IMG/VR virus record: IMGVR_UViG_3300025889_000030
Span: 1-39,015 of that record
Origin: a virus
Direction: 5' to 3' (one strand)
Length of the DNA stretch: 39,015 nucleotides
Shown here: positions 30,462 through 37,403 of the stretch, piece after piece
How positions within the stretch are numbered: the first letter of the stretch is position 1
How the letters are laid out: each line of letters starts with the position of its first letter
The notes under the pieces: generated by a model
What the model was told of the DNA's origin: nothing
Seen by the model: the letters and a program-made list of their open reading frames with translations, nothing else
The model's database searches: none
Translations under genes and position numbers: made by a program

Positions 30462-31739
30462 TCACGGCCCCGGAAGGTAGGTGAAGCCAGACGGCACCGA
30501 GTAAGTCGGCGTCGCCGGGATGGTGAACACGCCAGAACCGCCGAAGTTCGCGGCAATCTCTATTGCCTTTCCTGCGGCAACTTTACTCGAAGTCTCGACA
30601 GGGGAGTCGACGCCAGGGACCAAATTGCTGTACCAGCCGCTGTTGGTGCCAAACCATATGCCGCCAGTGGTCGGGTCGAAGGCGAGCTTGAGGATGTCGT
30701 TCGTCGACCAGGACTGCGTTCCCCGCTCGCCGCCAGAGCCTCCACGGGTGTTGCCGTCGTTCCGCCATTCCCAGGCGGCCCCGTCACCACCCCAGTCGCC
30801 GGTTGTAGTGCCGTGAAGCGACGCGGAACCGCAGCCGACCCCGACGCTGCTAGTGAGCGAACCACCGACGTGGATCTCGATGTAGACCTTCTGCCCCGAG
30901 GGGATGACGTTGTCGACGACCGAGTGGCGGATGTTCCCAGAGCCAGGTGCGGTGATGGTCAGGATGGAGCCACCACCGGACACCGCCATACCCGAGGCGA
31001 GGCCGGTGGATTTCCAAAGGGGCGGTGGGTAGGAAGGCTCGGCGTAGGTAACCAACGCACCCGGAGGGGTGAAGTTCGCCGTCCACTTTGCGATGTTGAA
31101 AATGCGAACGTCTTGGATGTAGACGGCCTGGTTACCGCCGATGACGAACTTGTTCGCCGACTGGTACACAGAGCCGCTCATCGCCCCGATGTTTGTTACG
31201 GCACCATCCTTGCTCGTGTAGAGCGTCCCGCTACTACGAGACAGGGTGTAGTAGTGCCAAGCGGTCGAGTCGAAGGTCCCATAGTAGGTGCCGTTCTTAG
31301 CCCAACCACCTCCAGAGTTCGAAAGGTACAGGTCGAGGTTGTTGGTGTCCTTGTAGGCGATGTAGCCGTCGAAGGTGGTGAGCCCGCCGATGCGCAATGG
31401 CGCCTTGTAGTTGGTGGCGCCCGAGTGGAACCGTGCCCAGAAGCCAATCGCGAAGTCGCCGCTCCCAAGCGCAAATGAGGCATTGGTCGCCGAGAAGATG
31501 TTAGTGCCGTTGAAGTAGGCGGCGCCACCGTAGTTCTTCTGAACGGAGGTCTGCCAAACTGCACCCGAGTTTGACAGGTCGAGACGGAGTGGCGAATAGT
31601 CGGTCAGGTCTAGTCCATCGCCGACATCAGCCAGGGACGCGAGAAGTATGGCGTTGGCGCGGTCTGGTTCGTTAATGATGACGCCCCCGCCCCCGCCTGA
31701 GGCGGCGAGGGCACCAGTTATCATTGCGCGTGCGAACAT
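30462..31739 (-). CDS. LamG/lectin-like receptor-binding protein with a SPRY-like C-terminus
   Basis: The 425-aa protein has a Gly-rich N-terminal linker (ALAASGGGGGVII), then a concanavalin/LamG-type domain (about residues 50-235: FALGSGDFAIGFWARFHSGA; AWHYYTLSRSSGTLYTSKDG; FVIGGNQAVYIQDVRIFN). A second beta domain resembles SPRY/B30.2 (KVYIEIHVGGSLTSSVGVGC; DILKLAFDPTTGGIWFGTNS; IEIAANFGGSGVF). It probably binds host-surface sugars as the tip of the fibre encoded just upstream (ATGA overlap at 31739). Codon use is a little less GC-biased than its neighbours, which fits exchange of receptor-binding genes. Confidence 0.75.
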   Translation of the reverse strand: MFARAMITGALAASGGGGGVIINEPDRANAILLASLADVGDGLDLTDYSPLRLDLSNSGAVWQTSVQKNYGGAAYFNGTNIFSATNASFALGSGDFAIGFWARFHSGATNYKAPLRIGGLTTFDGYIAYKDTNNLDLYLSNSGGGWAKNGTYYGTFDSTAWHYYTLSRSSGTLYTSKDGAVTNIGAMSGSVYQSANKFVIGGNQAVYIQDVRIFNIAKWTANFTPPGALVTYAEPSYPPPLWKSTGLASGMAVSGGGSILTITAPGSGNIRHSVVDNVIPSGQKVYIEIHVGGSLTSSVGVGCGSASLHGTTTGDWGGDGAAWEWRNDGNTRGGSGGERGTQSWSTNDILKLAFDPTTGGIWFGTNSGWYSNLVPGVDSPVETSSKVAAGKAIEIAANFGGSGVFTIPATPTYSVPSGFTYLPGP

Positions 31740-33424
31740 CAGGCGATATCCCCGATTAGGTCCCAGGTGTCCGTTCCGACTTTCTTGAGGGTCGCCGCCG
31801 CATACTGGTCGCTCAGGCCGAGCGCGGCGCCTTTTGAGTTAATTGTCACCCCGGCACCCGCAGCAAACGTCACCGCGCCGGCGCCTGCCTGCATTACCAC
31901 GATCTCGGCACCCGTCGCGAACGCCGTCGTTGAGTTCGGCGGCACCGTTAGCGTCGTCGCCGAAGCGTTCGTGCACCGAATGTAGCTGCCGGCGTCCGAC
32001 AGCCCGAAGGTCCGGGCCGTCGTGCTTTCCGTCACCAGCGGCATACCGCCGGTCGCCGCCGCCGTGCCGGGCACCGTCAGCTTCGAGCCGTCCCACGTCG
32101 GCGCCCCGGAGGTCGTGAACATGGACGAAGCTGCATCCCAGAACGGCATACCATTGTCGGTCGGCGTTCCCTCCCGCGTGGCGACCGCCTGCAGGCTGCC
32201 GGTCTGGCCGACCTTGAACAGATCGTCGCTCTCATCGAACAGGAAGTCGTAATCGGTGGCTGACCCGCGCTCGACCCGGATGCCAGCAGAGCCCGCGGTC
32301 ACACCCGCTCCGACCTCGCCGTAGTTGATGACGATCAGGTTATCCGTCACCTGGACCGTTTGGCTGTTAACCGTCGTGGTCGTGCCGTTGACCGTCAGGT
32401 CGCCCGTCACCGTCACGGGGCCCGAGAACGTCGCCCCCGACAGCAGCGCGAACGCCGACGCCTCGTTGCCGTCCAGCTGGTCGGCGTCCAAGCCGCTGCC
32501 GGTGCCGTCGACCGTCTTTACCGCCGTCAGGATCTCGGCGGCACTCATGTCGGCCGTCGCACCCGTCTCGACGCCGTCAAGCTTGGTCTTGTCGGCCGCC
32601 GACATGAACCCGGCCGTGCCGGTCGTCGCGTCCGAGTGCGCGTGTCCGGCCGCCGCCTTCTCGGTGTCCAGCTCTACCAGCGCCGCTTGGACGTCGGTCG
32701 CAGCCAGCGCGCCCGCCGGCGTAAACGGGATCTCGGACGCAACGGCGTCCACCGTGATCGTCAGCGCCGTGGCGCTCGCGGCGATCGCAATGCCGGCACC
32801 CGCCGTCAGCCCTTTGAACCGAAAGTCGACACCCGACTTGTCCGAGAAGACCGCCTCGCCACCCAGGCTCGAGGCTGTGTTCGCCTCGCCGGCCGCGGCG
32901 CTCGACGACACCGTCACCGTGGTCGAGTCCGCCGAAAGAGTGATCCCGGTGCCAGCGACCAAGCCCTTGAACGCAAGGTCAGCGCCCGTCTTTGCCGAGA
33001 ACAGCCCGGTCCCAGCAAGGTTCGACGCCGTGTTCGCCTCGCCACCCGACGTAGTCGACCCGCTCGTAATCGACACCACCCGGCCGGCCGCGTCCACTTG
33101 AAGCGTCGCCAGCGAGTAGGTCCCCGCCGTCACCCCCGTCGCCTTCAACGTCGGCGCCGGACTGCCGCCAGAAGCGTCCGCGTTCGCCCACTGAATGTCA
33201 GCCGTGTCGGCCAGCGATCGCAACCCGACCGAGGAACCGTTCACGAACAGCAGCCCGGCCGACGAAAGCCCGACGATCCCCGTCAGCCGAGGCGACAGGT
33301 CAGTGCCGTTACCGAGCCCGGAGTAGAGCTCGTCGGCCTGCTCCTGCAACATCACCATCGTCTCGTAGGGCGACGGCCCCGCGCCACCGTTCGCCGCGCC
33401 CGTCGAAAAGTCTTTCTTCGCCAT
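31739..33424 (-). CDS. Tail fibre-type structural protein with repeats
   Basis: The 561-aa, Ala/Thr/Gly-rich beta protein has an N-terminal MAKKDFSTGAANGGAGPSPY, a fibre-like LSPRLTGIVGLSSAGLLFVN, one GTYSLATLQVDAAGRV motif like the tailspike repeats, and two copies of a ~50-residue unit starting GEANTAS. It then has VTGDLTVNGTTTTVNSQTVQ, common in structural fibre stems, and a C-terminal beta domain. GGAGG lies before ATG 33424; motif C lies 50 nt upstream and a terminator just before that. It is probably the shaft carrying the lectin-like protein encoded next. Confidence 0.75.
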   Translation of the reverse strand: MAKKDFSTGAANGGAGPSPYETMVMLQEQADELYSGLGNGTDLSPRLTGIVGLSSAGLLFVNGSSVGLRSLADTADIQWANADASGGSPAPTLKATGVTAGTYSLATLQVDAAGRVVSITSGSTTSGGEANTASNLAGTGLFSAKTGADLAFKGLVAGTGITLSADSTTVTVSSSAAAGEANTASSLGGEAVFSDKSGVDFRFKGLTAGAGIAIAASATALTITVDAVASEIPFTPAGALAATDVQAALVELDTEKAAAGHAHSDATTGTAGFMSAADKTKLDGVETGATADMSAAEILTAVKTVDGTGSGLDADQLDGNEASAFALLSGATFSGPVTVTGDLTVNGTTTTVNSQTVQVTDNLIVINYGEVGAGVTAGSAGIRVERGSATDYDFLFDESDDLFKVGQTGSLQAVATREGTPTDNGMPFWDAASSMFTTSGAPTWDGSKLTVPGTAAATGGMPLVTESTTARTFGLSDAGSYIRCTNASATTLTVPPNSTTAFATGAEIVVMQAGAGAVTFAAGAGVTINSKGAALGLSDQYAAATLKKVGTDTWDLIGDIA

Positions 33425-33469
33425 CACCGCCTCCAACCGTGCTGGCCGGATCGTCAGCGGCAGACCCCA

Positions 33470-33484
33470 TCGCCTCAATGCACA
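33470..33484 (-). promoter_or_regulatory. Late-region motif C (GTGCATTGAGGCGA)
   Basis: The minus strand reads TGTGCATTGAGGCGA, 50 nt before the fibre ATG and directly after the intrinsic terminator at 33488-33516. Terminator followed by motif is the order expected for the end of one unit and the promoter of the next. Confidence 0.65.
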
Positions 33485-33487
33485 TGC

Positions 33488-33516
33488 AGAAAGGGCCCCA
33501 GGTTTCCCCAGGGCCC
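33488..33516 (-). terminator. Intrinsic terminator after the 33583-33927 gene
   Basis: The minus-strand RNA forms a 10-bp stem (GGGCCCUGGG with CCUGGGGCCC, two G-U pairs) closed by a GAAA tetraloop and followed by UUUCU. It lies 67 bases after the stop at 33583 and just before motif C. Confidence 0.75.
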
Positions 33517-33582
33517 CTCCCAGCCGCGGACACCGCTATCCGGCGGCAACTCAGCCGGTGGACGAGCCGGCCGAGGTCTCCA

Positions 33583-33927
33583 TCACTCCGCAGCGTCCGC
33601 GGCGAACATGTCAGCCGTGTCGCCGCCGAACGCCGACCTCCGAAGCAGGTCGAACTGACGCATCCAGTCAGCCCGCTGGCTCTCCGTCATCTTCGACAGC
33701 TTCTTGATCACCCGGCCGACATCCTTGATGCCGCCCTTCTCCTCATACCGCTTCCAGTGGCCCGACAAGCCACCGCGCTCCTCCGCGATCGAGGACTCCA
33801 GCGTCTTGATGTCCTCAAGGATCGGCAGCAGAGCGTTCGGATGCGGCGTCACCGGGTGACCGCCATTCACCTTGGCCTCAGCCTCGCGGATCGCACCGTC
33901 CGCGTCGTCCTTCCTGCGTCGAGCCAT
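33583..33927 (-). CDS. Small helical protein, possibly GapR/DUF2312-like (114 aa)
   Basis: The product begins with a basic segment (MARRRKDDADGAIREAEAKV) and has a helical core (LPILEDIKTLESSIAEERGG; KDVGRVIKKLSKMTESQRAD). The layout of a long helix, short linker and second helix pair recalls the GapR/DUF2312 nucleoid proteins of alphaproteobacteria and their phages; this is weak inference. It has its own upstream motif (E, 57 nt before ATG) and its own terminator, so it is a one-gene unit between small terminase and fibre genes. Confidence 0.6.
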   Translation of the reverse strand: MARRRKDDADGAIREAEAKVNGGHPVTPHPNALLPILEDIKTLESSIAEERGGLSGHWKRYEEKGGIKDVGRVIKKLSKMTESQRADWMRQFDLLRRSAFGGDTADMFAADAAE

Positions 33928-33980
33928 AACGTCGTCCTCAGATCACCTCAGGGACCGACACATCACCCGACACCACACTA

Positions 33981-33994
33981 CCGATCACTGCACT
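33981..33994 (-). promoter_or_regulatory. Late-region motif E (AGTGCAGTGATCGG)
   Basis: The minus strand reads AGTGCAGTGATCGG, identical over 14 bases to motif D. It lies in the 172-bp gap after the small terminase gene and 57 nt before ATG 33927. Confidence 0.6.
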
Positions 33995-34013
33995 CAGCAT
34001 TCCAGGAGATCGG

Positions 34014-34044
34014 AAAAAATCAGGGGAACCGCATCTCAGGCGGT
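34014..34044 (-). terminator. Weak terminator-like element after the small terminase gene
   Basis: On the minus strand, ACCGC and GCGGT (34040-34044 / 34028-34032) form a 5-bp stem. TTCCCCTG follows, then a run of six T (34014-34019). The stem is short and set back from the T-run, so activity is uncertain. It precedes motif E. Confidence 0.35.
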
Positions 34045-34099
34045 GGGGAAAATTGCGTGGGGGAGGGGGAGATCGTACCCGTCGCTCCCTTTTTCCCCC

Positions 34100-34552
34100 C
34101 TACCCTTCTTCATGCTCGATCACCTTCGCTTCACCACCAAGGTTGATAGAGACATGAACCTGTTGACCTTGCCCCTGGCTACGGCTCTTAGCCTCGCTCC
34201 TGTCAAGGATACCGAAGGCTACGTCCTTCCTTACACGGGCATCCACTTCAGTATCTGTCAACAGATCACCAAGCACTTGCACCGCTACTACACGTAGTTG
34301 CTGCAACTTCGCGTGAACACACGCTTTTAAGTACGTGCTTACCCCCTTCTTCTGACTTAACCGCCAACCCTCTTGTTTGGCACGGCTGACGCTGAAGCCA
34401 GATAGGCGTGCTGCATCTGCGTTGGACGCTGCCTGCCCTGTTGCGAGGTACTCACAAAAGCGTCTCTCACGCTCGTTGAGGCCGAGTTCATCGGCTAGCG
34501 TGTCGAGGTCTCTCTGGATCGCTGCCGAGTGGGTTACGACTGGCGCTTCCAT
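34100..34552 (-). CDS. terS: Terminase small subunit-like protein
   Basis: The 150-aa protein has the Terminase_2-type N-terminal DNA-binding region: LGLNERERRFCEYLATGQAA, SNADAARLSGFSVSRAKQEG, then VSTYLKACVHAKLQQL, followed by a helical oligomerisation part (AVQVLGDLLTDTEVDARVRK) and a C-terminal tail. Small terminases recognise the packaging site and hand DNA to TerL; here terL is about 5 kb away, past the fibre genes. Base composition is clearly lower in GC than the rest of the genome, pointing to recent acquisition. The ribosome site is poor, so the start is not certain. Confidence 0.7.
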   Translation of the reverse strand: MEAPVVTHSAAIQRDLDTLADELGLNERERRFCEYLATGQAASNADAARLSGFSVSRAKQEGWRLSQKKGVSTYLKACVHAKLQQLRVVAVQVLGDLLTDTEVDARVRKDVAFGILDRSEAKSRSQGQGQQVHVSINLGGEAKVIEHEEG

Positions 34553-34887
34553 GGCCTCATGTCTCGGGAGGGAGGGAGTGCGCGCGAGGGGAGCAGGCGT
34601 TTGTGCAGGCTGTCAAGACCCAAATCGGGCGGGTGTGCTTGGCACCATGCCGGGAAGCGCAGGAAACGGGCGATCAGGCTAGGCGAGAAGCGACTTGCAC
34701 GTCGTTTGGCTCTATCGAAATAGGTGTCATGCTTGGCTGCATAAGCGTCCTGTTCACCCTGAATGCCGGGCTTCCGGTTAGCCTTCCGCACGGCAATGGG
34801 AGACCAATTGGCACCATCGACGCTTTGCGTCTTAACACCACGATGAAGCCAACGATGCCCGACCCAATTCTCGATCCCCGCTACCAT
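34534..34887 (-). CDS. Hypothetical basic protein upstream of the small terminase
   Basis: The frame overlaps the small terminase start by 19 bases on the same strand. It reads NWVGHRWLHRGVKTQSVDGA, RKANRKPGIQGEQDAYAAKH and DRAKRRASRFSPSLIARFLR, a basic protein with normal codon use but the same lower GC as the small terminase. I chose the Met at 34887 because the frame further up (to 34920) collides with a rightward small gene; the start is uncertain. No family is recognised. It could be a packaging partner or a DNA-binding protein carried in with the terminase. Confidence 0.4.
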   Translation of the reverse strand: MVAGIENWVGHRWLHRGVKTQSVDGANWSPIAVRKANRKPGIQGEQDAYAAKHDTYFDRAKRRASRFSPSLIARFLRFPAWCQAHPPDLGLDSLHKRLLPSRALPPSRDMRPWKRQS

Positions 34888-34894
34888 CACCGCC

Positions 34895-35041
34895 ATGCTG
34901 ACGTTCATCACGATCAGCACGGTCTACGGCTTCAACAACGCCGTGCGAGATCACGAGACGATCATCGCCGTCATGCGGTGCAGCGACATCCCGGACACCC
35001 AGGAGTGCCTGGACCTGCACCAGCGGATCCTCCGCGAATAG
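34895..35041 (+). CDS. Small hypothetical protein at the divergence point (48 aa)
   Basis: The frame encodes MLTFITISTVYGFNNAVRDH, then ETIIAVMRCSDIPDTQECLD and LHQRILRE. Codon use is GC-biased like the core genome, unlike the minus-strand gene beside it. There is no clear ribosome site. The N-terminus is mildly hydrophobic and the two Cys could form a pair. A GGCCGC-agt-GCGGCC hairpin follows the stop. Confidence 0.45.
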   Translation: MLTFITISTVYGFNNAVRDHETIIAVMRCSDIPDTQECLDLHQRILRE

Positions 35042-35419
35042 CCCTCACGGCCGCAGTGCGGCCTGCGACGAAAGCCCTGGACCGGCTGACCGTCGTCGTT
35101 GCCACATCTACCTCACCGTCTTTCGCGTGGAATGCCCGCCACCGCTTTCCGCGCTGGCGTGCCTCGCTGTCTCGTTGTCCAGCTCGCTCCGCGGCTATCC
35201 GGCTCCCGGCCTCCCCGGCCGGTGTCCCTGCACTACGGCACGACCGTTCCATTTCCAAACGCCGCTGCATCCCTATCTCCGCGGCAGGGAACGATCGCGC
35301 ACTCCGTTCCGGGCCACCGTCCTACCGATCACGGGTTGTCGTTGCGGTTCGCCGAATCACGCTAACGACTACACACACACACGATCCGGCTGATCGCTGC
35401 GCGAATGGGCCACGACGGT

Positions 35420-35623
35420 TGCGCCCGCCTGAACGGCGGCGCACCCGCCGCGTCCCGGTATCGGGCGGGTTGGCAAGCTGCGGTAGGGAAAGCCCCTTGT
35501 TCATCGCAGGCCGGTCCCTCGCAACGGGGCTTGCCCAACCTCCGCTAGCCAACTGGCGTTCAAGAGGGACCGTGGCTCAGTCGCTGCGCTCCCTGCGCCC
35601 GCACCACTCCCTCTTGAGCGCCA
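35420..35623. ncRNA. Candidate structured RNA or DNA element: four consecutive hairpins
   Basis: Hairpin 1: TGCGCC-(C)-GCC pairs with GGCGGCGCA (35420-35443), 9 bp. Hairpin 2: ACCCGCC (35443-35449) with GGCGGGT (35464-35470). Hairpin 3: GGTTGGCAAGC (35468-35478) with GCTTGCCCAACC (35529-35540, one bulge), continuing as TGCG and AGGGA with TCCCT and CGCA, about 20 bp in all, loop 35490-35514. Hairpin 4: TGGCGTTCAAGAGGGA (35554-35569) with TCCCTCTTGAGCGCCA (35608-35623), 16 pairs with one G-T, then 4 more, and an inner GCGC/GCGC hairpin. Hairpins 1-2 and 2-3 share boundary bases. The strand is undetermined. Confidence 0.5.
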
Positions 35624-35648
35624 CACCGCCGCCCGATCCCTAACCGTT

Positions 35649-35686
35649 TGAAGTCAGCCGGACCGCGCATGTGCGGATGGGCTTCA
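35649..35686 (+). promoter_or_regulatory. Leader hairpin upstream of the first early gene
   Basis: AGCC (35656-35659) pairs with GGCT (35680-35683), CCGC (35663-35666) with GCGG (35673-35676), and TGA (35649-35651) with TCA (35684-35686). It ends 4 bases before the GGAG ribosome site of the 35701 gene and may affect its translation. Confidence 0.4.
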
Positions 35687-35700
35687 GACGGAGACCGACC

Positions 35701-35826
35701 ATGACCGAATACACGCTTCACCTCGACCACGCCGACCAGCTGCTCGCCGACGACCTGATCTTCGGCTGCATCGACGTGCCGGCGGACGACACCGAGGACG
35801 ACGACAACGACTTCACCGTCCACTGA
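35701..35826 (+). CDS. Very small acidic protein, first early gene (41 aa)
   Basis: The product is MTEYTLHLDHADQLLADDLI plus FGCIDVPADDTEDDDNDFTV and a final H. It is highly acidic at the C-terminus, a feature of small phage proteins that mimic DNA or bind host enzymes; that role is inference. GGAG lies 8 nt before the ATG in a leader (ggagaccgacc) almost repeated before the next gene. It is too short for most gene callers. Confidence 0.55.
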   Translation: MTEYTLHLDHADQLLADDLIFGCIDVPADDTEDDDNDFTVH

Positions 35827-35834
35827 CCGACAGC

Positions 35835-35858
35835 GGAGCCCTGGGCAACCGGGGCTCC
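35835..35858 (+). other. Hairpin between two early genes
   Basis: GGAGCCC (35835-35841) and GGGCTCC (35852-35858) form a perfect 7-bp stem with a 10-nt loop. No U-tract follows. It is probably an mRNA processing or attenuation element between the 41-aa gene and the 223-aa gene. Confidence 0.45.
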
Positions 35859-35893
35859 ACACCCTCGACCGACATTCGACAATGGAGACCGAC

Positions 35894-36565
35894 ATGACCC
35901 AGACCGCCATGACCGCCGCGATGGAACACGCCCAGCGCGCCCTGGCCGCCCGCACCGGCGGCATCAACGCCGAGCGCACCATCGACGACTACGCCGAGGC
36001 CGACAACCAGGTCGACGCGCCCTACACCGGCGACAACGGCATCGTGCGCGCCGAGAACGACGCCTCGTTCTACGGCCTCACCGAGTACCGGCGAATGGTC
36101 GAGCAGGCCGTTCATGGCATCCTGATGCTGATGGACGACAGCGACCTGACCTACGGCGACGGGCGCGGCAACGTCGTCCAGGTCCAGCTGCTGGACACGC
36201 TCATGGCGACCTGCACCAAGCAGATCGAGTTCCACGAGCGCATCGGCGAGCAGGATGCGACCCGAGCCGCCCGGCACCTCTCATCGTACAACGCCGGGAC
36301 CGAGATCGGCATCGAGCAGACCTGGGCCTGGGAAGAGAAGCTGAACCGCCACGAGAAGGCCCTGGCGATCTACGACGCCTTGAAGGCCGTGGTCGAGCCG
36401 CTCTACCTCCAGATCAGCGGGAACGCGGCCTGGGTGCCCTTCTCGGAGCGCGGCAAGGCGGCGCCGACGAAGGATCCGCTGGTGAACGCCCAGCGCGCCG
36501 AGTTCACCAAGCGGTTCGGCCGGTTCATCAAGACCGAGCCGGACGCCGCGCCCGACACGAAGTAA
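35894..36565 (+). CDS. Hypothetical early protein (223 aa)
   Basis: The soluble helical protein begins MTQTAMTAAMEHAQRALAAR. ATG 35894 is favoured because a GGAG lies 6 nt upstream; the ATG at 35882 would put that GGAG inside the gene. Residues ~43-54 (YTGDNGIVRAEN) are nearly identical, also in DNA, to a segment of the ParB-like protein (YTADNGIVRADN). The rest has paired helices (KQIEFHERIGEQDATRAARH; WAWEEKLNRHEKALAIYDAL). No family is recognised. A strong terminator follows. Confidence 0.75.
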   Translation: MTQTAMTAAMEHAQRALAARTGGINAERTIDDYAEADNQVDAPYTGDNGIVRAENDASFYGLTEYRRMVEQAVHGILMLMDDSDLTYGDGRGNVVQVQLLDTLMATCTKQIEFHERIGEQDATRAARHLSSYNAGTEIGIEQTWAWEEKLNRHEKALAIYDALKAVVEPLYLQISGNAAWVPFSERGKAAPTKDPLVNAQRAEFTKRFGRFIKTEPDAAPDTK

Positions 36566-36582
36566 CCTCCCCCGAGGAACCT

Positions 36583-36615
36583 GGGGCTCCGAGAGATCGG
36601 GGCCCCTTTTTTTTT
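36583..36615 (+). terminator. Intrinsic terminator in the early operon
   Basis: A 10-bp stem GGGGCUCCGA with UCGGGGCCCC (one G-U) is closed by a GAGA tetraloop and followed by nine U (36607-36615). It lies 17 bases after the stop of the 223-aa gene, so the genes from 36688 on need read-through or a separate promoter. Confidence 0.92.
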
Positions 36616-36687
36616 GCGCCCCGCACCGCCGCGGCCAGGGGGTTCCAGTAATCAACCGCCGACACCATCCTTTATCGCGAGGCCACC

Positions 36688-37047
36688 ATGCGTGACCTGA
36701 CCCACCCCGACATCGACCGGTTCCGTCTCCGCACTCCACAGGTTCTTGCCGCCTATGGCGGTTACGGAGACGAGGGCAACGGCGTGTTCCAGATCATGTT
36801 CCACAGCCAGCGGCTCTATGTGATCGCGAGCGACGGCGGCGGCTGGGACCACGTCTCCGTCTCAGCCTATCGCCGCTGTCCGACCTGGGACGAGATGAGC
36901 CACGTCCACCGGATGTTCATCGGCGACTTGCCGGCGATGCAGCTGCACGTCCCGATCGCCCAGCACGTCAATGTGCACCCGCACACGCTCCATTTGTGGC
37001 GCCCGCAGATGGCGCTGATCCCACTGCCTCCGCTCAACATGGTGTAG
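36688..37047 (+). CDS. DUF7694-like protein (119 aa)
   Basis: The protein matches a small phage/plasmid family by its run GNGVFQI, VIASDGGGWDHVSVS, RCPTWDEMSHVHRMFIGDLP and LHLWRPQMALIPLPP near the end; I associate this pattern with DUF7694. It is Trp/His-rich, with no known biochemical function. GCGAGG precedes the ATG. It is the first gene after the early terminator. Confidence 0.65.
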   Translation: MRDLTHPDIDRFRLRTPQVLAAYGGYGDEGNGVFQIMFHSQRLYVIASDGGGWDHVSVSAYRRCPTWDEMSHVHRMFIGDLPAMQLHVPIAQHVNVHPHTLHLWRPQMALIPLPPLNMV

Positions 37048-37049
37048 CC

Positions 37050-37343
37050 ATGAAAACGACCTACGCGACGCACGCGGAGCTCGACCAGATCACCAACGCC
37101 CTGTGGCCCGAGTTCCACCGCACGACGGAGGAATGGGAACAGGCGATGGTCGAGTGCCGCCGGCTGGTCTACCGAATGCGCCACCGCCGCCTCGCTGCGT
37201 CCTGGGACGGCGAATTGCCGTTTCAGCTTGGCCTAGACGCCCGTCAGAGCCTCACACGCCGCGTTCTTCGATCCGCCCGATGGATCGGTGCAACCGCATG
37301 GGCGTGGCTGTCCTGGGCCGTTTTTCCGAAGCACCGCCGGTAG
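37050..37343 (+). CDS. Hypothetical protein with a C-terminal hydrophobic segment (97 aa)
   Basis: The product begins MKTTYATHAELDQITNALWP and has basic helical middle parts (ECRRLVYRMRHRRLAASWDG). Its Trp-rich C-terminus (SARWIGATAWAWLSWAVFPK) could touch or insert in a membrane. ATG 37050 follows 2 bases after the previous stop, so the two are probably coupled. No family is recognised. Confidence 0.6.
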   Translation: MKTTYATHAELDQITNALWPEFHRTTEEWEQAMVECRRLVYRMRHRRLAASWDGELPFQLGLDARQSLTRRVLRSARWIGATAWAWLSWAVFPKHRR

Positions 37344-37351
37344 TGCAGCGA
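37343..37351 (+). promoter_or_regulatory. Possible plus-strand variant of the GTGCAGTGA motif
   Basis: GTGCAGCGA differs by one base from the late motif and lies 52 nt before ATG 37404, the same spacing as the late copies. It overlaps the stop codon of the previous gene. One mismatch and a single plus-strand case make this weak. Confidence 0.25.
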
Positions 37352-37403
37352 ACCGCAGCCGGATGCGTGCGGCAATAAGCCACCGCAAACCAAGGAGCCG
37401 ACA

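Larger units (their letters stand above)
35042..35700. other. Gene-free divergence region rich in inverted repeats
   Basis: This is about 660 bp between the leftward late and rightward early blocks. Frames on both strands read as noise. It holds a chain of hairpins: 35049-35063 (GGCCGC/GCGGCC, 3-nt loop), 35288-35310 (GGAACG/CGTTCC), an AC-dinucleotide run (about 35369-35382), CGATC-N5-GATCG (35383-35397), the strong cluster 35420-35623 and a leader hairpin 35649-35686. It should contain early and late promoters, and its closeness to the small terminase makes a packaging site possible. None of these roles is proven by sequence. Confidence 0.6.

Noticed and set aside
35369-35382. AC-dinucleotide run as a microsatellite or CRISPR-like repeat
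   Set aside because: It is a single short run with no spacer-repeat structure. No CRISPR array was seen anywhere in the window.
35322-35552. Minus-strand protein of 76 aa (or a shorter MNKGLSLPQ form) over the hairpins
   Set aside because: It is Arg/Thr-rich without pattern, has a poorly spaced ribosome site, and lies over the long inverted repeats, which explain the sequence better.
34603-35643. Plus-strand open frame of 346 codons across the divergence region
   Set aside because: The product is His/Arg/Pro-rich and changes character every few tens of codons. A better-supported 48-aa frame (34895-35041) lies within it in another phase.
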